This document shows positions 37,443 to 49,603 of a stretch of 64,000 nt of DNA, in pieces; the first letter of the stretch is position 1; every line of letters begins with the position of its first letter. The notes beneath the pieces were generated by a model that worked only from the letters and a program-made list of their open reading frames with translations, was not told the origin of the DNA and ran no database searches. This DNA comes from Mortierella sp. BCC40632 (Eukaryota; Mortierellomycota; Mortierellomycetes; Mortierellales; Mortierellaceae): positions 270,001-334,000 of the forward strand of contig WAEK01000007.1 of assembly GCA_011634665.1 (NCBI GenBank). Direction: 5' to 3'. The translations under genes were made by a program, and so were the position numbers.

Positions 37443-40400
37443 TTGACGACTAGAAAGTCGTTTGGTTGAAGGAGCCCGCCCAATCCGTATTCAGCGAGAA
37501 CACGACGTAGGAAAAGCGTCTTGAGCGAATAGAAAAGGCAGAGAGTAAAAAGGGGATGTGTAAGCTAGAGGACCAAGAATGATCCAACAAAGAGCAACGG
37601 CGCTCAGCGCGCCTCTTTCTCTCTACTACCATAAGCGGAGTTGCGCACAAAGAGTAGGGGTATTCTTTCGGTTTGCTGAGGGTGCGGAGAGGAACGAGTG
37701 AGAGAGAGAGGTGTACTACCACCACTATCGCTACCAACAAAAATAGCAGGTCTGAGGAATAAGACAGGCCTAGTATGAGAGTGGAAGGGCAATGATAGAT
37801 AGAGAGCGAAACGCTGACTGGCAGCATAACAACTGAGGTGCGGGATGTTCACGGTGTTCTTTCTCCTGTTGCAAGACTGGACAGGCGTTATGTATCCGAG
37901 AGCGAAGGCGAAAACCTCATTTTTGACCTTGAAAAAGATCGAATAGGAAGCACAAGCGGTGGCATAACGGCGGCAATCGTCCAAGGATGGGCACTACATC
38001 ATTTACTAGTTGGACTATTCAAATTGATTATAGTACGGCGCTGGGTGGGCGTCTACAGATGGATGTAATGGTAGTGCGACGGGTGATGAACAAGGAAGTG
38101 GGGGTGGGACTGAAAAAGTAGGGCTTTGCCAGTCGAGTGAAAAGGGGGAGGGGAGACGGTAATAGCAAAGTGGATTATCGGTCGCATACATGGACCCTTG
38201 TTCAATGGAAGCCATCCCAATAGAGATTGGCGTGGACGGTCGGGGCTTTTCCACGAGCCATCGGGAGCAAAGAGTTAGCTGAAGAGCCAGGTTAGGGCAC
38301 TGGACACATCTGCGGACAAATCCTTGTAGAGTTCGGTTGAACGATCAGCTCGACTCGGCAAACTTTCCCCCTGCCACGTTCTTGGTGTGTTAGCAGGACT
38401 CGGGGGATCCTGTCTGCCTACATTTTCAGATCTGTTGGGGCACACGGAATGTAAAAACACAAGTGACGACAAACAGCAGGTAAGCAAAGCAGCATCATCG
38501 TGTAAGCAAGCGTCGGTGATCATGAGTTGCATTCCACAGCTGTTCTAATCCCTCGTGTCGTGTCGGAGATTATTGTTCTTTTGACAGAAGGAGAGGCGGG
38601 AAAGCGAGTCTAGCTGGCTGGGGTGGAGTGAAAGAGGACGAGGCATAGTCTTCTCAATCTTTTTCGGCGCTTTTTCTCTCTGGCTTCTAACCCTCTTTTC
38701 TATCCAGTCATCGTGCAAGCGCCTTTCTTTTTCTCGGCTAGCAACGAGTGTGGCTCTGGACGAATTCTTGCCCTCTGTTCATGCTCACACCAGACGTCGA
38801 GGGCTTACTCGCTTGCCCGCCGGCCGTTGCCACCCAGGCGAGGCCATGGTCCGAGAGCTCGACATGACAGTCTAGCGTACTCTCCAGACGAAGGAGCCGT
38901 GAGCCTCACCTTCGAGTCGTACCCCGCCAACTGCCCCCTCTCAAGGTGGAGAATAGACAATTCTCGATGCGGCTCTCTCGATGTCTTTGCCTCTCTTGTC
39001 TACTTTGCCATGTGTATATACCTCCGCCTGTGAGGCTCATGGTTGCACCGCATCTCCGATGCCCTGCAGCAAGATGTGGGATGCAGTCATCAAGCAGGCA
39101 GAAGAGGGGGAAGAAGGGCTCTCCCTCTTACTTACTCACTCTCTTACTCTTTTACTCGCTCTTTCACTTTCTTGCAAACTTTCTTCTAACCATGGTGTGC
39201 CTGGCATTCGGCTGCACATATTTCAAACAAGGGGTAAAGCGAGCACATGTGCATGCCTTGAGCTACCCCCAATGCTTACCAACATATCCTCCTCCGTGTC
39301 CAGCGCATGCATTTGGTCCGGTCGCTTTCACCACCCTATCCACTCTCCAGAGTAACGGATTCCTTCGAGAGCTCTGTTTGGTGAGAGAGTAGGCCTTTTC
39401 ACCTTGGGTCTCGCGAGAGGCATGTTCACGCGTGTGTGCGCCCAGTTTCGTTAGTCTCTACCTCGTTCCCTCGCCTCTCATTATCCGTGGGTATCTCGCG
39501 ACCAATGCTAGGTCTGCGTCTTGTTTTCGTATCCTTTCTCATTCTCGGTTCACGCTGCCCGGGCGGGCCATCTTGTTTTGTGATGCCCAAGGATCGACTT
39601 GTCCCCGATACCCCCACTCCCCACCACCTCCTTGGCCCAGTCCGCTCGTTGCATGAATTGCACAAACCCCATGGTCTAAGGTTCGGCTGTTCCGTTTTCT
39701 TGCACTTTCTCTCCCCTCGCCCACCTAACCCGTCCTTCGACCTGACTTTTCTTCTGGACCCTGCGCAGAAACGTGTAGCAGCGCAGAGGTGGGTCATTGA
39801 CACCCCTCTGGTGGTGAGACATTTTCTTCTCTGCCAGTCTTCCGTCTGGCCCTTGTTCATCATCGGTGCCCTATTCACCCATATTGGCGCGTCGCCCCGT
39901 GCGTCTCTGTTGGTTTGTCAGGGTTTCTGGACAGCGACGCATTACATTGTTGGAGCAGGCGCCCCCCTCTTCTTTCTCTCGAGTGCACCTGCGGGCTGTC
40001 AGGCTGGAGCACAAAGACATTGCGTGACAGATGGGAGAGAGAGAGATGTGGATTTTTGGCACTGCAAAAAAGGGCCAGGTCTAGTTCCTCAACCAACGTT
40101 GACGCTGTGGTGTCGAGCAGCGACAACAGCAGTGTGGTTGTGGGTGTGTGCTGTTGCAGCAGCAATGGTTGGAAGGAGAGAAGGGACACCTTCGAGCCGC
40201 ATCATGCGCACACGCCGATCGGGAAAAGAGGAGGTACAAAGGACACCTTGGAGTGTCTGCATTGGTATATGTTGCTGTGGAGATAGGCAGTGGTGGGCCG
40301 AGGCGGAGCTTTTGCCTTTGCGGACACATACACATAAACAACACATGCATTATTGTCTGGCTATTGTCTATGTCTGCATGTCCTGGAGAAAAGAGGGGGA

Positions 40401-41066
40401 GGAGAGGTGCCCGCGCTGTTCTCTTTCGCAGCTTTGGTATTGCTGCAACCATCGCTCAGAGCATTGTTAGCGGACAAGGGCCTCTGTTTTTATTAGACCA
40501 CCCTAAGCCAAATCTGAACTGTTTTCCCTCCAAAAGGGCCTGCGACAATTAGGCAGAGAGCACCATTGAGCACACTCGTCGACCTGCACTCTATTTCTTT
40601 TTTGCAACACCTTGGCCCAAGAGCCAAGGGGGTGGGCTGCCCACTCACAACAAATCCCCGCCCATTCCTTTAAAAAGCAAGGTCGCCCCCCTTCCTCCTG
40701 TCCGACAAAAAAGAAAAAGGATCGCCCGACCTCTTCTCTCCTCTCCTCTCCTCTCTCCTCTCCTCATTCTCCTTACTTTGCTCCTCTCACCTCCCCTACC
40801 CACCTCGCCTCTTCCTCTTCTCTCTCCAACTTTTCCCAAGCTTCAGCACAACCTAAAATCCTCCATACTCACTCTTCCCTCACCCAACCTCAACATCTAT
40901 ACCCTTGTCGTTCCCACCATCCTCTCTACTCTCCACTTGCACTCTTTGCTCTATCCTGCATCCCATCGAATCGCACTCTCCTTCTCCCTTCCCCTGGGCC
41001 CTCCTCTCTCTATGCGTGGCCTCGGAGGATATCTATAAACATATCCTTGCACTTGCTCACCCCTCC
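36453..41066. other. 4.6-kb gene-poor region upstream of the F-box gene
   Basis: No supportable gene. It contains A runs (36720-36740 and 37404-37439) and a very CT-rich stretch at 40730-40890 that is the probable leader/promoter of the F-box gene. An open stretch at 39436-40470 is rejected as coding. Confidence 0.4.
37404..37439. repeat. A36 homopolymer
   Basis: An uninterrupted run of about 36 A in an intergenic position. Confidence 0.9.
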
Positions 41067-43346
41067 ATGCCAACACTTCTTCAATTCATTGTACACAAGA
41101 ACACTTCACATCCCGAACACATGTCGCTGCATACCATTCGAAAGTCCCTTCATCGGCAACTCCAGCTCGATCAATACCTCCCACTCGGTCTTACCGACAA
41201 TGTTTTCTCAGACCCTTGCTGCAATTGTCAATCCCCCTCAAATTCCCTGCAGAGCCAAAGATCACTCGAGCTTGAGGGACAGCCCTCTCTGCCAATCGAA
41301 CAGCCCACTTCAGCGCTTTGTCCCCCTCAGAAACGATCATGTCTCCCCCCTTCAGACCTACACTGTCAAAAGGTTCCTTTCTATATCTCCTGTTTCTCTC
41401 TCTTGGACTTGCCTTCGGACGTTTTTGTCTATCTACTCGAGTTCCTGAGCCCCGGGGATCTCTGGCGATTGTCTCAAGCCTCAAGGTCAATGCGTCGTGC
41501 GCTGTTGCATCTAATGACACGGGACCAGCGGTACAAGTTTAACCTCACCAGGATCCTGCACCAGGAGCACCAAGAGACTGGGGTCCCATCTGTGCTGCTT
41601 GACCTCCGGATGCGTCCTACTCGAAAGCTTTCCTGCTCACGCAAAGGGGCCCGCTCAGAGGAGCAATCGGCAGTTTCTTCCAATAGTACTGGTCTATCCC
41701 AACAAGAAAGCCCTCAGGCATTTAGGTCGCGGCCAATGCGGAAGTGGTCGATGCGTAAGACCTCGTCCTATGGTCCAGTCCAGAGCAGAAGCGAGTATTG
41801 GTCCGCACAGGCCGGTTCGCTCGTGGGGACGATGATCGAGGGAACTCCTTTTGCTTCCAAGGCTGAAGAGTATTATGCTTCACTCTTGGCCACGGCCGCG
41901 ACTCAAACTGGAACAATCTGCGACGCACCAAATACCGATGCAGGGGTTGATTCGATAACCGGATCGAGTCCCTCTCCTTTGGTTGTTCCATCTTCTGGCA
42001 GTGCCACTACAGAAGGTCAAGAAGATGAGTCGAACGAAGTCAAATCAGCACGGTCTACGACGGCAGAGACCATTGCCACTCTTCCTAGCAAGGAACTCGA
42101 GGCATTGCTCAAGGGCTATGGCGTCTTGCCTCCTCCGTTGCCCCTGGACCGATTTCAGGCTGTGGTGGATATGATTTTTGATCCTAACCTGGTTCATCTA
42201 GGCAACCGACGAGCGACGATCAATTGCGCACGGTACCTGTCTGCCGAGATTGATGATGCCTTTTATAAGACAGTTCGAACCCATCAGCCACTTCATCCAG
42301 AATTTTTTACGACCATGACCAAGTTCTGTACCGTTGACCTGGGCCCATATTTGACAGTGGTCACCTCCAGGCTTGACAATGGCATCAGCACAGAGCCGAC
42401 GACAGCTGTCCAGCCTCCGAAGCGCTTCAAGAACTACTTTCAGCAAATGCTGTGGCATCGTTGCCTAAGTGACCTGGTCGCGCTCTATGGACAAGTCCAA
42501 CGCCGACACACTCGATTGACTGATACTCTCGCAGATATCAAGCCTAGTCGACTCAACCACCAAGGATGCGAGTCGTATCCATTCTGTTGCAAGGCTCACT
42601 CGCTTGTTTTTACAACCCTGCACTCGAGTTCAGCAGGGTACTCCTCCTCCTTCCGGCTTCAAGTTCGCCGGATTGTACAAAGGATCCAGTCCACAGCGAC
42701 GGCACAAAAGAACGCACTCCTATCGGCGACCACACTCATGAACCGTGGCAGCACTGTCGACTCTACTGTACGGAGACGGGTCGTCCAAGCCAAAGGATCT
42801 GGACCCAGGCTCCGATTCTGTCAATCGCGCCAAGGCTTTACTTCTCTCCCTTCTCTCACATTGTCCCCAGCCACTCTGTTGTCCTATGCTGAAGAAGTCG
42901 AGTCGATGGCATGGCATCAGCAGCAGGATGATGAGGTCCTGGTCCAACGACGCTATCGTATTGAGGAGCAGATCCGACAAGACACTCTCGTTAAGCAACA
43001 GCTGCTTTCGCTCTGTCATATGGCCTGTGGACTCTTTTTAGTCGACGAGAGCTCCATGTCGAGTGCAAGCATCAATCCAACCATCATGACCCTTCTTCGA
43101 CAACATAGTCCTTGGAACAAGGGGGTCTGGCGCGAAGGTGAATGGCGACAGACGCCAGTCGACATGGGCTTGCCTATGGATGTCTCCGATGAGGTTATGG
43201 ATCAGGGCAAATGGCAAAAACTGTGCCTGGCCACAATCCAGCTCCTGGTTCACGAAGATCTTGCATGGGGTGGCAACAGAACCAACGTGGAGCTTAGTAA
43301 ACTAAAGTCGACCAGCTACTCTAGTGCTTGGGTATACCATCAATAA
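41067..43346 (+). CDS. F-box protein of unknown substrate
   Basis: Probable substrate receptor of an SCF ubiquitin ligase. One exon. The first in-frame ATG is 41067 (759 residues); a second at 41121 is also possible, and no ATG precedes 41067 in this frame. The F-box lies at about residues 110-147: SLLDLPSDVFVYLLEFLSPG followed by DLWRLSQASRSMRRALL, matching the LPxEVLxxILxFLxPxDLxRLxxxSR pattern. Residues about 150-330 are basic/Ser-rich and likely disordered. From about 340 on a helical region (GYGVLPPPLPLDRFQAVVDM, FKNYFQQMLWHRCLSDLVAL, LLSLCHMACGLFLVDES) has no repeat I recognise, neither LRR, WD nor Kelch. The target is therefore unknown. Confidence 0.7.
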   Translation: MPTLLQFIVHKNTSHPEHMSLHTIRKSLHRQLQLDQYLPLGLTDNVFSDPCCNCQSPSNSLQSQRSLELEGQPSLPIEQPTSALCPPQKRSCLPPSDLHCQKVPFYISCFSLLDLPSDVFVYLLEFLSPGDLWRLSQASRSMRRALLHLMTRDQRYKFNLTRILHQEHQETGVPSVLLDLRMRPTRKLSCSRKGARSEEQSAVSSNSTGLSQQESPQAFRSRPMRKWSMRKTSSYGPVQSRSEYWSAQAGSLVGTMIEGTPFASKAEEYYASLLATAATQTGTICDAPNTDAGVDSITGSSPSPLVVPSSGSATTEGQEDESNEVKSARSTTAETIATLPSKELEALLKGYGVLPPPLPLDRFQAVVDMIFDPNLVHLGNRRATINCARYLSAEIDDAFYKTVRTHQPLHPEFFTTMTKFCTVDLGPYLTVVTSRLDNGISTEPTTAVQPPKRFKNYFQQMLWHRCLSDLVALYGQVQRRHTRLTDTLADIKPSRLNHQGCESYPFCCKAHSLVFTTLHSSSAGYSSSFRLQVRRIVQRIQSTATAQKNALLSATTLMNRGSTVDSTVRRRVVQAKGSGPRLRFCQSRQGFTSLPSLTLSPATLLSYAEEVESMAWHQQQDDEVLVQRRYRIEEQIRQDTLVKQQLLSLCHMACGLFLVDESSMSSASINPTIMTLLRQHSPWNKGVWREGEWRQTPVDMGLPMDVSDEVMDQGKWQKLCLATIQLLVHEDLAWGGNRTNVELSKLKSTSYSSAWVYHQ

Positions 43347-43943
43347 TAATAGTAATAATAAAAAAAAGGTGCTGCCAGGCAGACATCGATGATCGCAAAA
43401 GAGCGTTTCTAGTGAACCCTCCTTTTTTTCTGTGTGCTGTGTGTAAGTGTGAGAATGTAATAGTCTGAACAACAGACTATAGTGCTGACCATTGAGCACG
43501 GCTTTGCTCGTCTGGATACGCGATCGAGTGACTACGACAAGCATACGATCAGTGACCAACCAGATTGCACCACCCGGCTGGAGAGTGCCGCGTACGCGCT
43601 TTACTTGTATCTGTGAATCACTCTGTCTTCTCTGTCAGAGAGGCATGAAAAAAAAGAAAGAAAAAAAGAGAAAAAGGCGCAGAATGCGATCCCGGTATTT
43701 AACCATGGCTCTTCTTGAACCCACTCTCACTCTCACTCTCTTTTCTTCCGTGAACCAGGACTCGTACTTGCGCTCAACAATCCTGCTCGTTCTCTTTTAC
43801 ATTTTCACTACTCACTTCCTTACTCTTCTTTTCCACTTTCCCTTGTCTGGTTGGGCCTTGGGTTAGTCGCGGTATCCTTTGCCCCGAGGCAGCTGTGTGA
43901 TCATCATCCATCAGATCCAAGGGTCCAACTCTTATTTTCTGCC
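43347..43943. other. Intergenic: F-box 3' end and GATA-factor promoter
   Basis: AATAATAATAGTAATAATAAAA follows the F-box stop and can supply a poly(A) signal. CT-rich sequence at 43710-43850 resembles the leaders of neighbouring genes. Confidence 0.4.
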
Positions 43944-45816
43944 ATGCCCAAAGAATCGCTCACTTCTGTCTCTTCTCAACACCCTCACCACGACTATGCG
44001 CATTGCTCTGGTCAAGTCCTTGCTGGAACTGACGAGCTTAATAGCTCTGCAATGGAGGCAACTCTGAATGATACTGCCACCACTTCTCCTACCATGGCCC
44101 CTACTGAGCTGGTGCTGGATTCATCCACGCATCTCTTGCTGCCCAGGATTGATCCTAGTAATGATACACTTGATGACTTTCGTCATGTTCGGACCGATGA
44201 TCCACCACAAACAAAGCAAGAAGTGAATTCCTTTGACCTCCAAGATATCCAGGATCAGAATCTACATTGCTGTCATCGCCGCGACAACAGCGATTACGAG
44301 ATCGTACCCGAGTTTGCTCCAAATTCTTTGAGTCCAATCCATGAGCCTACCATTGGAGGCTCGGCAGATCTCGAGGCTGAAGAGGATCTTGTGCGATGGG
44401 CCCCTGACCCCGGATTCACGAATGCAACAGAACCAAGTCAGCCTTTAGGAAAGCTAGACTCGGAAGGATGGATTCCAGTCCGAGTTTCTTCCCATTCGAC
44501 TCTCTCGTCCTCGGCCACATTACAAGGACCGATCCTTGGCTCGACCCTCTCAGGTCTCTCGCAGACGCAGCCGCCTCTGTATTTTGAGAATGATGACAAC
44601 CTGCCAAAGGTGTCTCGGCAGCCGTATCTGAGTGGTGATGGCAATGGTGCAGTCCCATTGACTAAGACCCATGAAAGTCTGTATCCCCTTCATCCCGCTC
44701 GTGATCTGAATGGTCCACCCTCATATTTTGACTCGCAGCCGTTCTCACATTCGGCGGGATCGCATTCAGCCTCAATCGATGGCCAGCCTCGTTTGAGTAG
44801 CTACCTGCTTTCTCCAGAGAACGAGTGCTATCTTGGAAACAAACGACCTTATTCTGCTGTGTTTCCACAATACTCTTATATGAATCCATACGCGATTTCT
44901 AGTCGAGGATGTTCATTCCATGCTCGTACGCACGAACACGGTGTTCTCCCTTTGAACACAAGTCCAGAGCTCTTGCCAAGCAATGGTGGCCATGGAAGTT
45001 ACGATGACGACGGCATCTATTCTTCCTCGATGAGACCTTACACATCCTCGTCTTCGTCGCTGTATTCAATTGTAAGGCTCATTGATCTTTTTTTTTTTTT
45101 TTTCTTATCTTTTCTTTTTCTTTTCTTTTCTTTGTCGAGTCTTCTATTTGTCCTAGTTTCTCACACAACCTTGAGTTTCCTTTGGTCCCACCAGGGATAT
45201 CATAGCTTTGGCAACGAGAACGCGAATGGGCTCTCGAGTAGTACGACAACGGCCCTGGTGGATCAACCAATCCCTAGCGGTGACCGAGACGCGTCCTTAA
45301 ATGACAGTTTCATGTCCCCTGTCCTGAACCAAAGGCCGCCCGAGAGTCGTCGTAGTAGTCATAGTCGTCGCCACAGTAGTAGTCACCCTATGAACCACCT
45401 CTCCACAGTCCAGCTCTCTTCGTCCACGTCAGACGGGTTTGGAGTGGATCCGTTTTCGTCCAAGACATTGTCAACTTCCAATGGAGGTGACCATGCTAAT
45501 CATGCTGGTCCAGGGGCTCGAGAGAGTGACCAAGGTGTTCAAGACTCGCTTTCACTTCCAGTGACTTCATTGTTGACTACTCCCCGACGTCCATTTACAA
45601 AGCAAGAGGTCCAAGCCATGGATCCCGATCCAAAGCACTGTAACAACTGCAAGACTATGAGTACTCCGAGTTGGAGAAGATGCCCTGAGGGTCGTATCCT
45701 TCTCTGTAATGCCTGTGGACTTTAGTAAGATTCTTTCCTTTCCTTCTTTATTGACTCGAAATCATTGTTCTTCAATATTTCTAACCAAAACGCCTTTTTT
45801 TTTTTTTTTTTTTTTT

Positions 45817-45864
<48 letters not shown>

Positions 45865-47644
45865 TTCTGCTGATAGTCAGAAACTACATGGCAAGCCTCG
45901 ACCGTTTTTTAGGGCTAGGGACGGGTCCATCAAGATCCACCGAACTGCTCAAGACCATCGACCTTGTACACTCTGTCGGATCACGATCGCACCGATCTGG
46001 CATAAAAGTGAACAAAACGATCCGCTGTGCAACGCCTGTTATCTCTTGACACGAAAACACCACACTTCTTCATCCCAATCCATGCTCTCTTCTGACCCAT
46101 TGATGACTCCAGCCATGGTCCTTGCTGCTAGTGGAAAGAAATGCAATAAGAACGAGAATGTGGGTCACAAGCTACGATCCTCGGCTAGTAAAGGGAGTAA
46201 ACCAAAATCAAACGACAATCAAAACAAGCTCCGAGGTGGTACGCGGTTCAAGTCTACACAAGAAGCCTCAGAACTACCGACGACCTATCCTACATCCACC
46301 ACTTCCACCAAAGGGGTGGTGAGAGGCAATTCGGTTGCTGAGGCCATCAAACGATACCGAGTGAATCCTTATTCAGGCAGCCAATCAAGCCTATTTCTGA
46401 GTGGGTGCAACTCCACATCTTCCCCAGGATACAGAGTCGGTGGTGCCTCTGATCTCGGGTTCCCAGTCATGGCGACCTATAATAACTCTCACAATGGATG
46501 GATGAAGGAAAGGATGGGGGTGACTGGCGGCGGTGGTAGTGATGGTGCTTCATTGCCATCACTCTATGGCTCGCAAGGATCCGTTCCTGAGGCACCTCCG
46601 TCCTTTTCAGCATCTCATAGTGCTGGTGACGGTAGGATCGGTGGCAACCAAGAGCTGGATTCCAGTGGATATTTTACTGGGTCTCGATTGCCTTCACAGA
46701 ACCTTTATCATCGGTATCAACACCGGTATCTGTATCCCTATCAGCAGCAGGCATATCCATCAATGAGCATGCCGTTGCCCTTTCACTATGCCTCTCAATC
46801 GAGCACCCCAGGTTCGGACGCGTCCAGACTATCCCACTCGACGACAAACGGAGTCCTTTCTGAGCCGATGACTTCTTCATATCGTGGATGGAATGATTCG
46901 ACTCAGGGTGCTGGGCCCAATGTTCCTCTAATGTCTCCTTCATCTTTCTCATCATTACCACCGTTCTCTCTTTCGACAGATACCTCCGCGGTAACAAAGC
47001 CAGTGATGGCCACTACTTCAACCCTTGGTGTTTCGGGGATGACCACAGGGGGAGATACTGAGTTTGCTTTGGAGGAGTATGGCCAGCCTCGGGATCTGGC
47101 TATCAATTGTACGACTGCCATCCCATCGGCTCGATCGTCTATTCCACCTGGAACTACTGCAGTGTTTTCGGCGACCGACTCTGCCTATGCTTCTCAGGGG
47201 GTTGCTTCGTCGCCGTTGGATAACACGGTTGAAAGTGAATGGAGTGAGGGCAACAAGAGAGTTCGAGCCGGGTCCTCGGGTAAAGGAGTGACTCGTGAAA
47301 ATGTACATACAAGAAACAGAGAGTACCGCGAAAATGAAGCGAGGAAAGCTGAGGAGGAGGAGGAGAATGAAGGCGAAAGGGCTACCCAGGAGAGAGGTAT
47401 TTTTCTTCAAGAACAATCTAAGGCGCCATCGTTCTGGCCAGAAGAAGCGATGAGTGAAGACGAAGTGATGAGCAACCAAATCGAATTTGTTCCAGATTCT
47501 CCTTCGATGTACCATAGTAATGAGCTCAAACATGTGGGTCTATCAGTACCATTCCTGACCTCCTCCTCCTCCTCCCCCGACGTGACCACGGAGCCATCGT
47601 CGTTGACTCTTCGAGGCGCAGATACTCTTGACGGAGACTTTTAA
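43944..47644 (+). CDS. GATA-type transcription factor with two adjacent zinc fingers
   Basis: Predicted nuclear regulator binding GATA-like sites. Exons: 43944-45071, 45195-45724, 45877-47644; phases fit and give 1,141 residues. The ATG at 43944 is the first in frame. Finger 1 (residues 525-550) is CNNC-x18-CNAC with TPSWRRCPEG and the basic GLYQKLHGKPRPFF tail, which intron 2 interrupts inside the GLY codon. Finger 2 (583-607) is CTLC-x17-CNAC with IAPIWHKSEQNDP; it keeps the Trp but has His-Lys-Ser where finger 1 has Arg-Arg, so DNA contacts may differ. Only 32 residues separate the fingers. The rest is Ser/Thr/Gly-rich and disordered, with a Glu-rich coiled stretch (REYRENEARKAEEEEENEGE) near the end. 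The siderophore-repressor (SreA/Urbs1) class also has two fingers, but I see no Cys-rich linker typical of it. Confidence 0.85.
45794..45864 (+). repeat. T tract and (CTTT)n array in GATA-factor intron 2
   Basis: About 24 T are followed by about 11 CTTT units, ending 10 nt before the acceptor at 45875-45876. Confidence 0.95.
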
Positions 47645-48222
47645 ACTCCAATCTGGCGTTTTGAGGAAAAAAGATAAAAATGAATGGGGCAGTGCTTGGG
47701 AGTGTTAAATGGAGAAAGGTAGAGAGAAAGGAGAAGGGAGCCCGGGTCAGATATTACTTTTATTTTCCTTCATCTTCTTTCGCCCGATGAGAGAGAGAGC
47801 CACTCTTTTTTGTTAGTTTTCCGTGGATGTTCTCTGTAAAGTAGGCAAGCAAATAAAGCACCAGCCAGGGTAACCCATTGGGTTCTGAAATGTGTGTCAA
47901 GGGGAGAGGGAAGGAGAGAAGGAGGGAAAAGGAGATATCTCAATTTAGCCAAGAGAGCCTAAGGCAAACAAGAACCGCATTCTTCTCGCTCACTCATGTC
48001 TTTGACTCTCCGCGTTAAGCCCAATGTGAACCATGGTTCAACAGACCATGCCTCCTCCCTCTCTTCAATTGTGCATGGTATATGTAGATGGTCTGTAAAC
48101 AGATACGCGTCAAAAGGTACACCTTTTTTTTTTTTTTTTTTTGTTGTTATGTTTGATATTTCGAGCATCTATCAAAGCTGAGAACAATGGATATCTTTTT
48201 TCTAGTGCAAAGGAAAATCTTT
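47645..48222. other. Convergent intergenic region
   Basis: It lies between the stops of the GATA factor and the TMEM135-like gene. A-rich sequence with GATAAAAATGAA follows the GATA-factor stop and AATAAA occurs at about 47853; a T run is at 48125-48142. No gene is seen. Confidence 0.45.
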
Positions 48223-48884
48223 TTAGCTCCGGCCAAGGATGTGGTAGATTAGCTTTGTCACAAAAGGCGAAAGGACCTGCTCTTCTTGTTGGTAGAATGA
48301 CTAGAAACCAAAAGAAAGAAACAAAGAAACAAAGAAGCAGCAAAAAAAAGGAAGAAAAAAAAAAAAAAAAAAAAAAAGAGCAGGGTGAGAGCGTAAATGG
48401 AGTTTTTTTTTGTTTTTCAAAGCAAAGGGGAAAAAAAAAGTTAACAGAGTGAGAATCTAGCTCTCAACGGTACCATGAAAAATACATCTACGCAGTTACA
48501 TAGAGAGGGAGGGAAGGGAAAAGTGACTTACCATGATAAGTGACATGGCAAAGGAAAAGGTCATCACCTCCCAGTGATTGAATCCCTTGACCCAGTTCTT
48601 CCGATTAAGAATCTTGTAAAGACTGGTCGCGGCCTTAGGAAGCACGTACATAGCCAATTCGGCACGTCGACCTTCCTGTTCCACCATGATGGCTGATCCT
48701 GCGCAAGTCAGTCCAAAGAGCCAGTACAAATACTTGGAATCTCCCAAACGCCATCCCGCATTAAGTGCATTCCGATGGATACAGATCTGGGTCTGATACA
48801 ACGATACAAAAATGGCCAGGAACACGGACGACCTCAATGTATTGAATGCTGTCTTGGATGTTAACTTAATAGGACTAAGAGACA

Positions 48885-48931
<47 letters not shown>

Positions 48932-49534
48932 TCAATTGCATTGTTTTGAGGCGTGTTGGGCATATTGTCGTCCTAGACAGAGTAATCCAACTGGTCCAAC
49001 GAGCCCTTACTCTTTCATCAGTCGCTTGAGGCGAAGGGCAAGCAAGGGCACAAAATTGAGCGTAGCATAGACAGGTAAGATATTCCGTGTCACCTGAATG
49101 AGTCGCGTCATATTGGTAGACCGACAAGAGTCAATCGAAGGATGGAGTACAGCACAGGGGATGACTTCAGGATACTCAGTCATCCTCGAGACAATTTCCA
49201 GGTTTCCAACTGTTGGCTTGTACCGGTCAACTACCTCCCGAACATGCTTCAGATCAAGAGGGAATCCACGAACGCGTGAACGGTTCAGAGCCAATGATTC
49301 TGCAGGGACACGCGCTGTCTTGACCATGAACGTAAAGAATTCTTTGGGGATTGTGTCTGGGTGCATCTACACGAGCGAGGTGTCATGTTAGTCCTGTATT
49401 CTTGAGGGAGGTTGGAAGAGGTAGAGCGAGGTGGAGATAGATAGAAAGAAAGAGAGATAGAGAGATAGAGAGATAGAGAGATAGACAAAAAGAAAGGGGG
49501 GTGAGGGGTGTGTGTGTGTGCAAGAAAGAGAGAT

Positions 49535-49603
<69 letters not shown>

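Noticed and set aside
39436..40470. Open frame of 344 residues on the plus strand
   Set aside because: Composition is Cys/Trp/His-rich without domain motifs, overlapping frames on both strands are also open, and flanks lack a leader or splice logic; it reads like chance in a GC-richer spacer.
48896..49000. Extending TMEM135-like exon 6 through an acceptor at 48973
   Set aside because: It keeps frame for a few residues but runs into a poly-Phe homopolymer; the acceptor at 48875 gives a family-like continuation.
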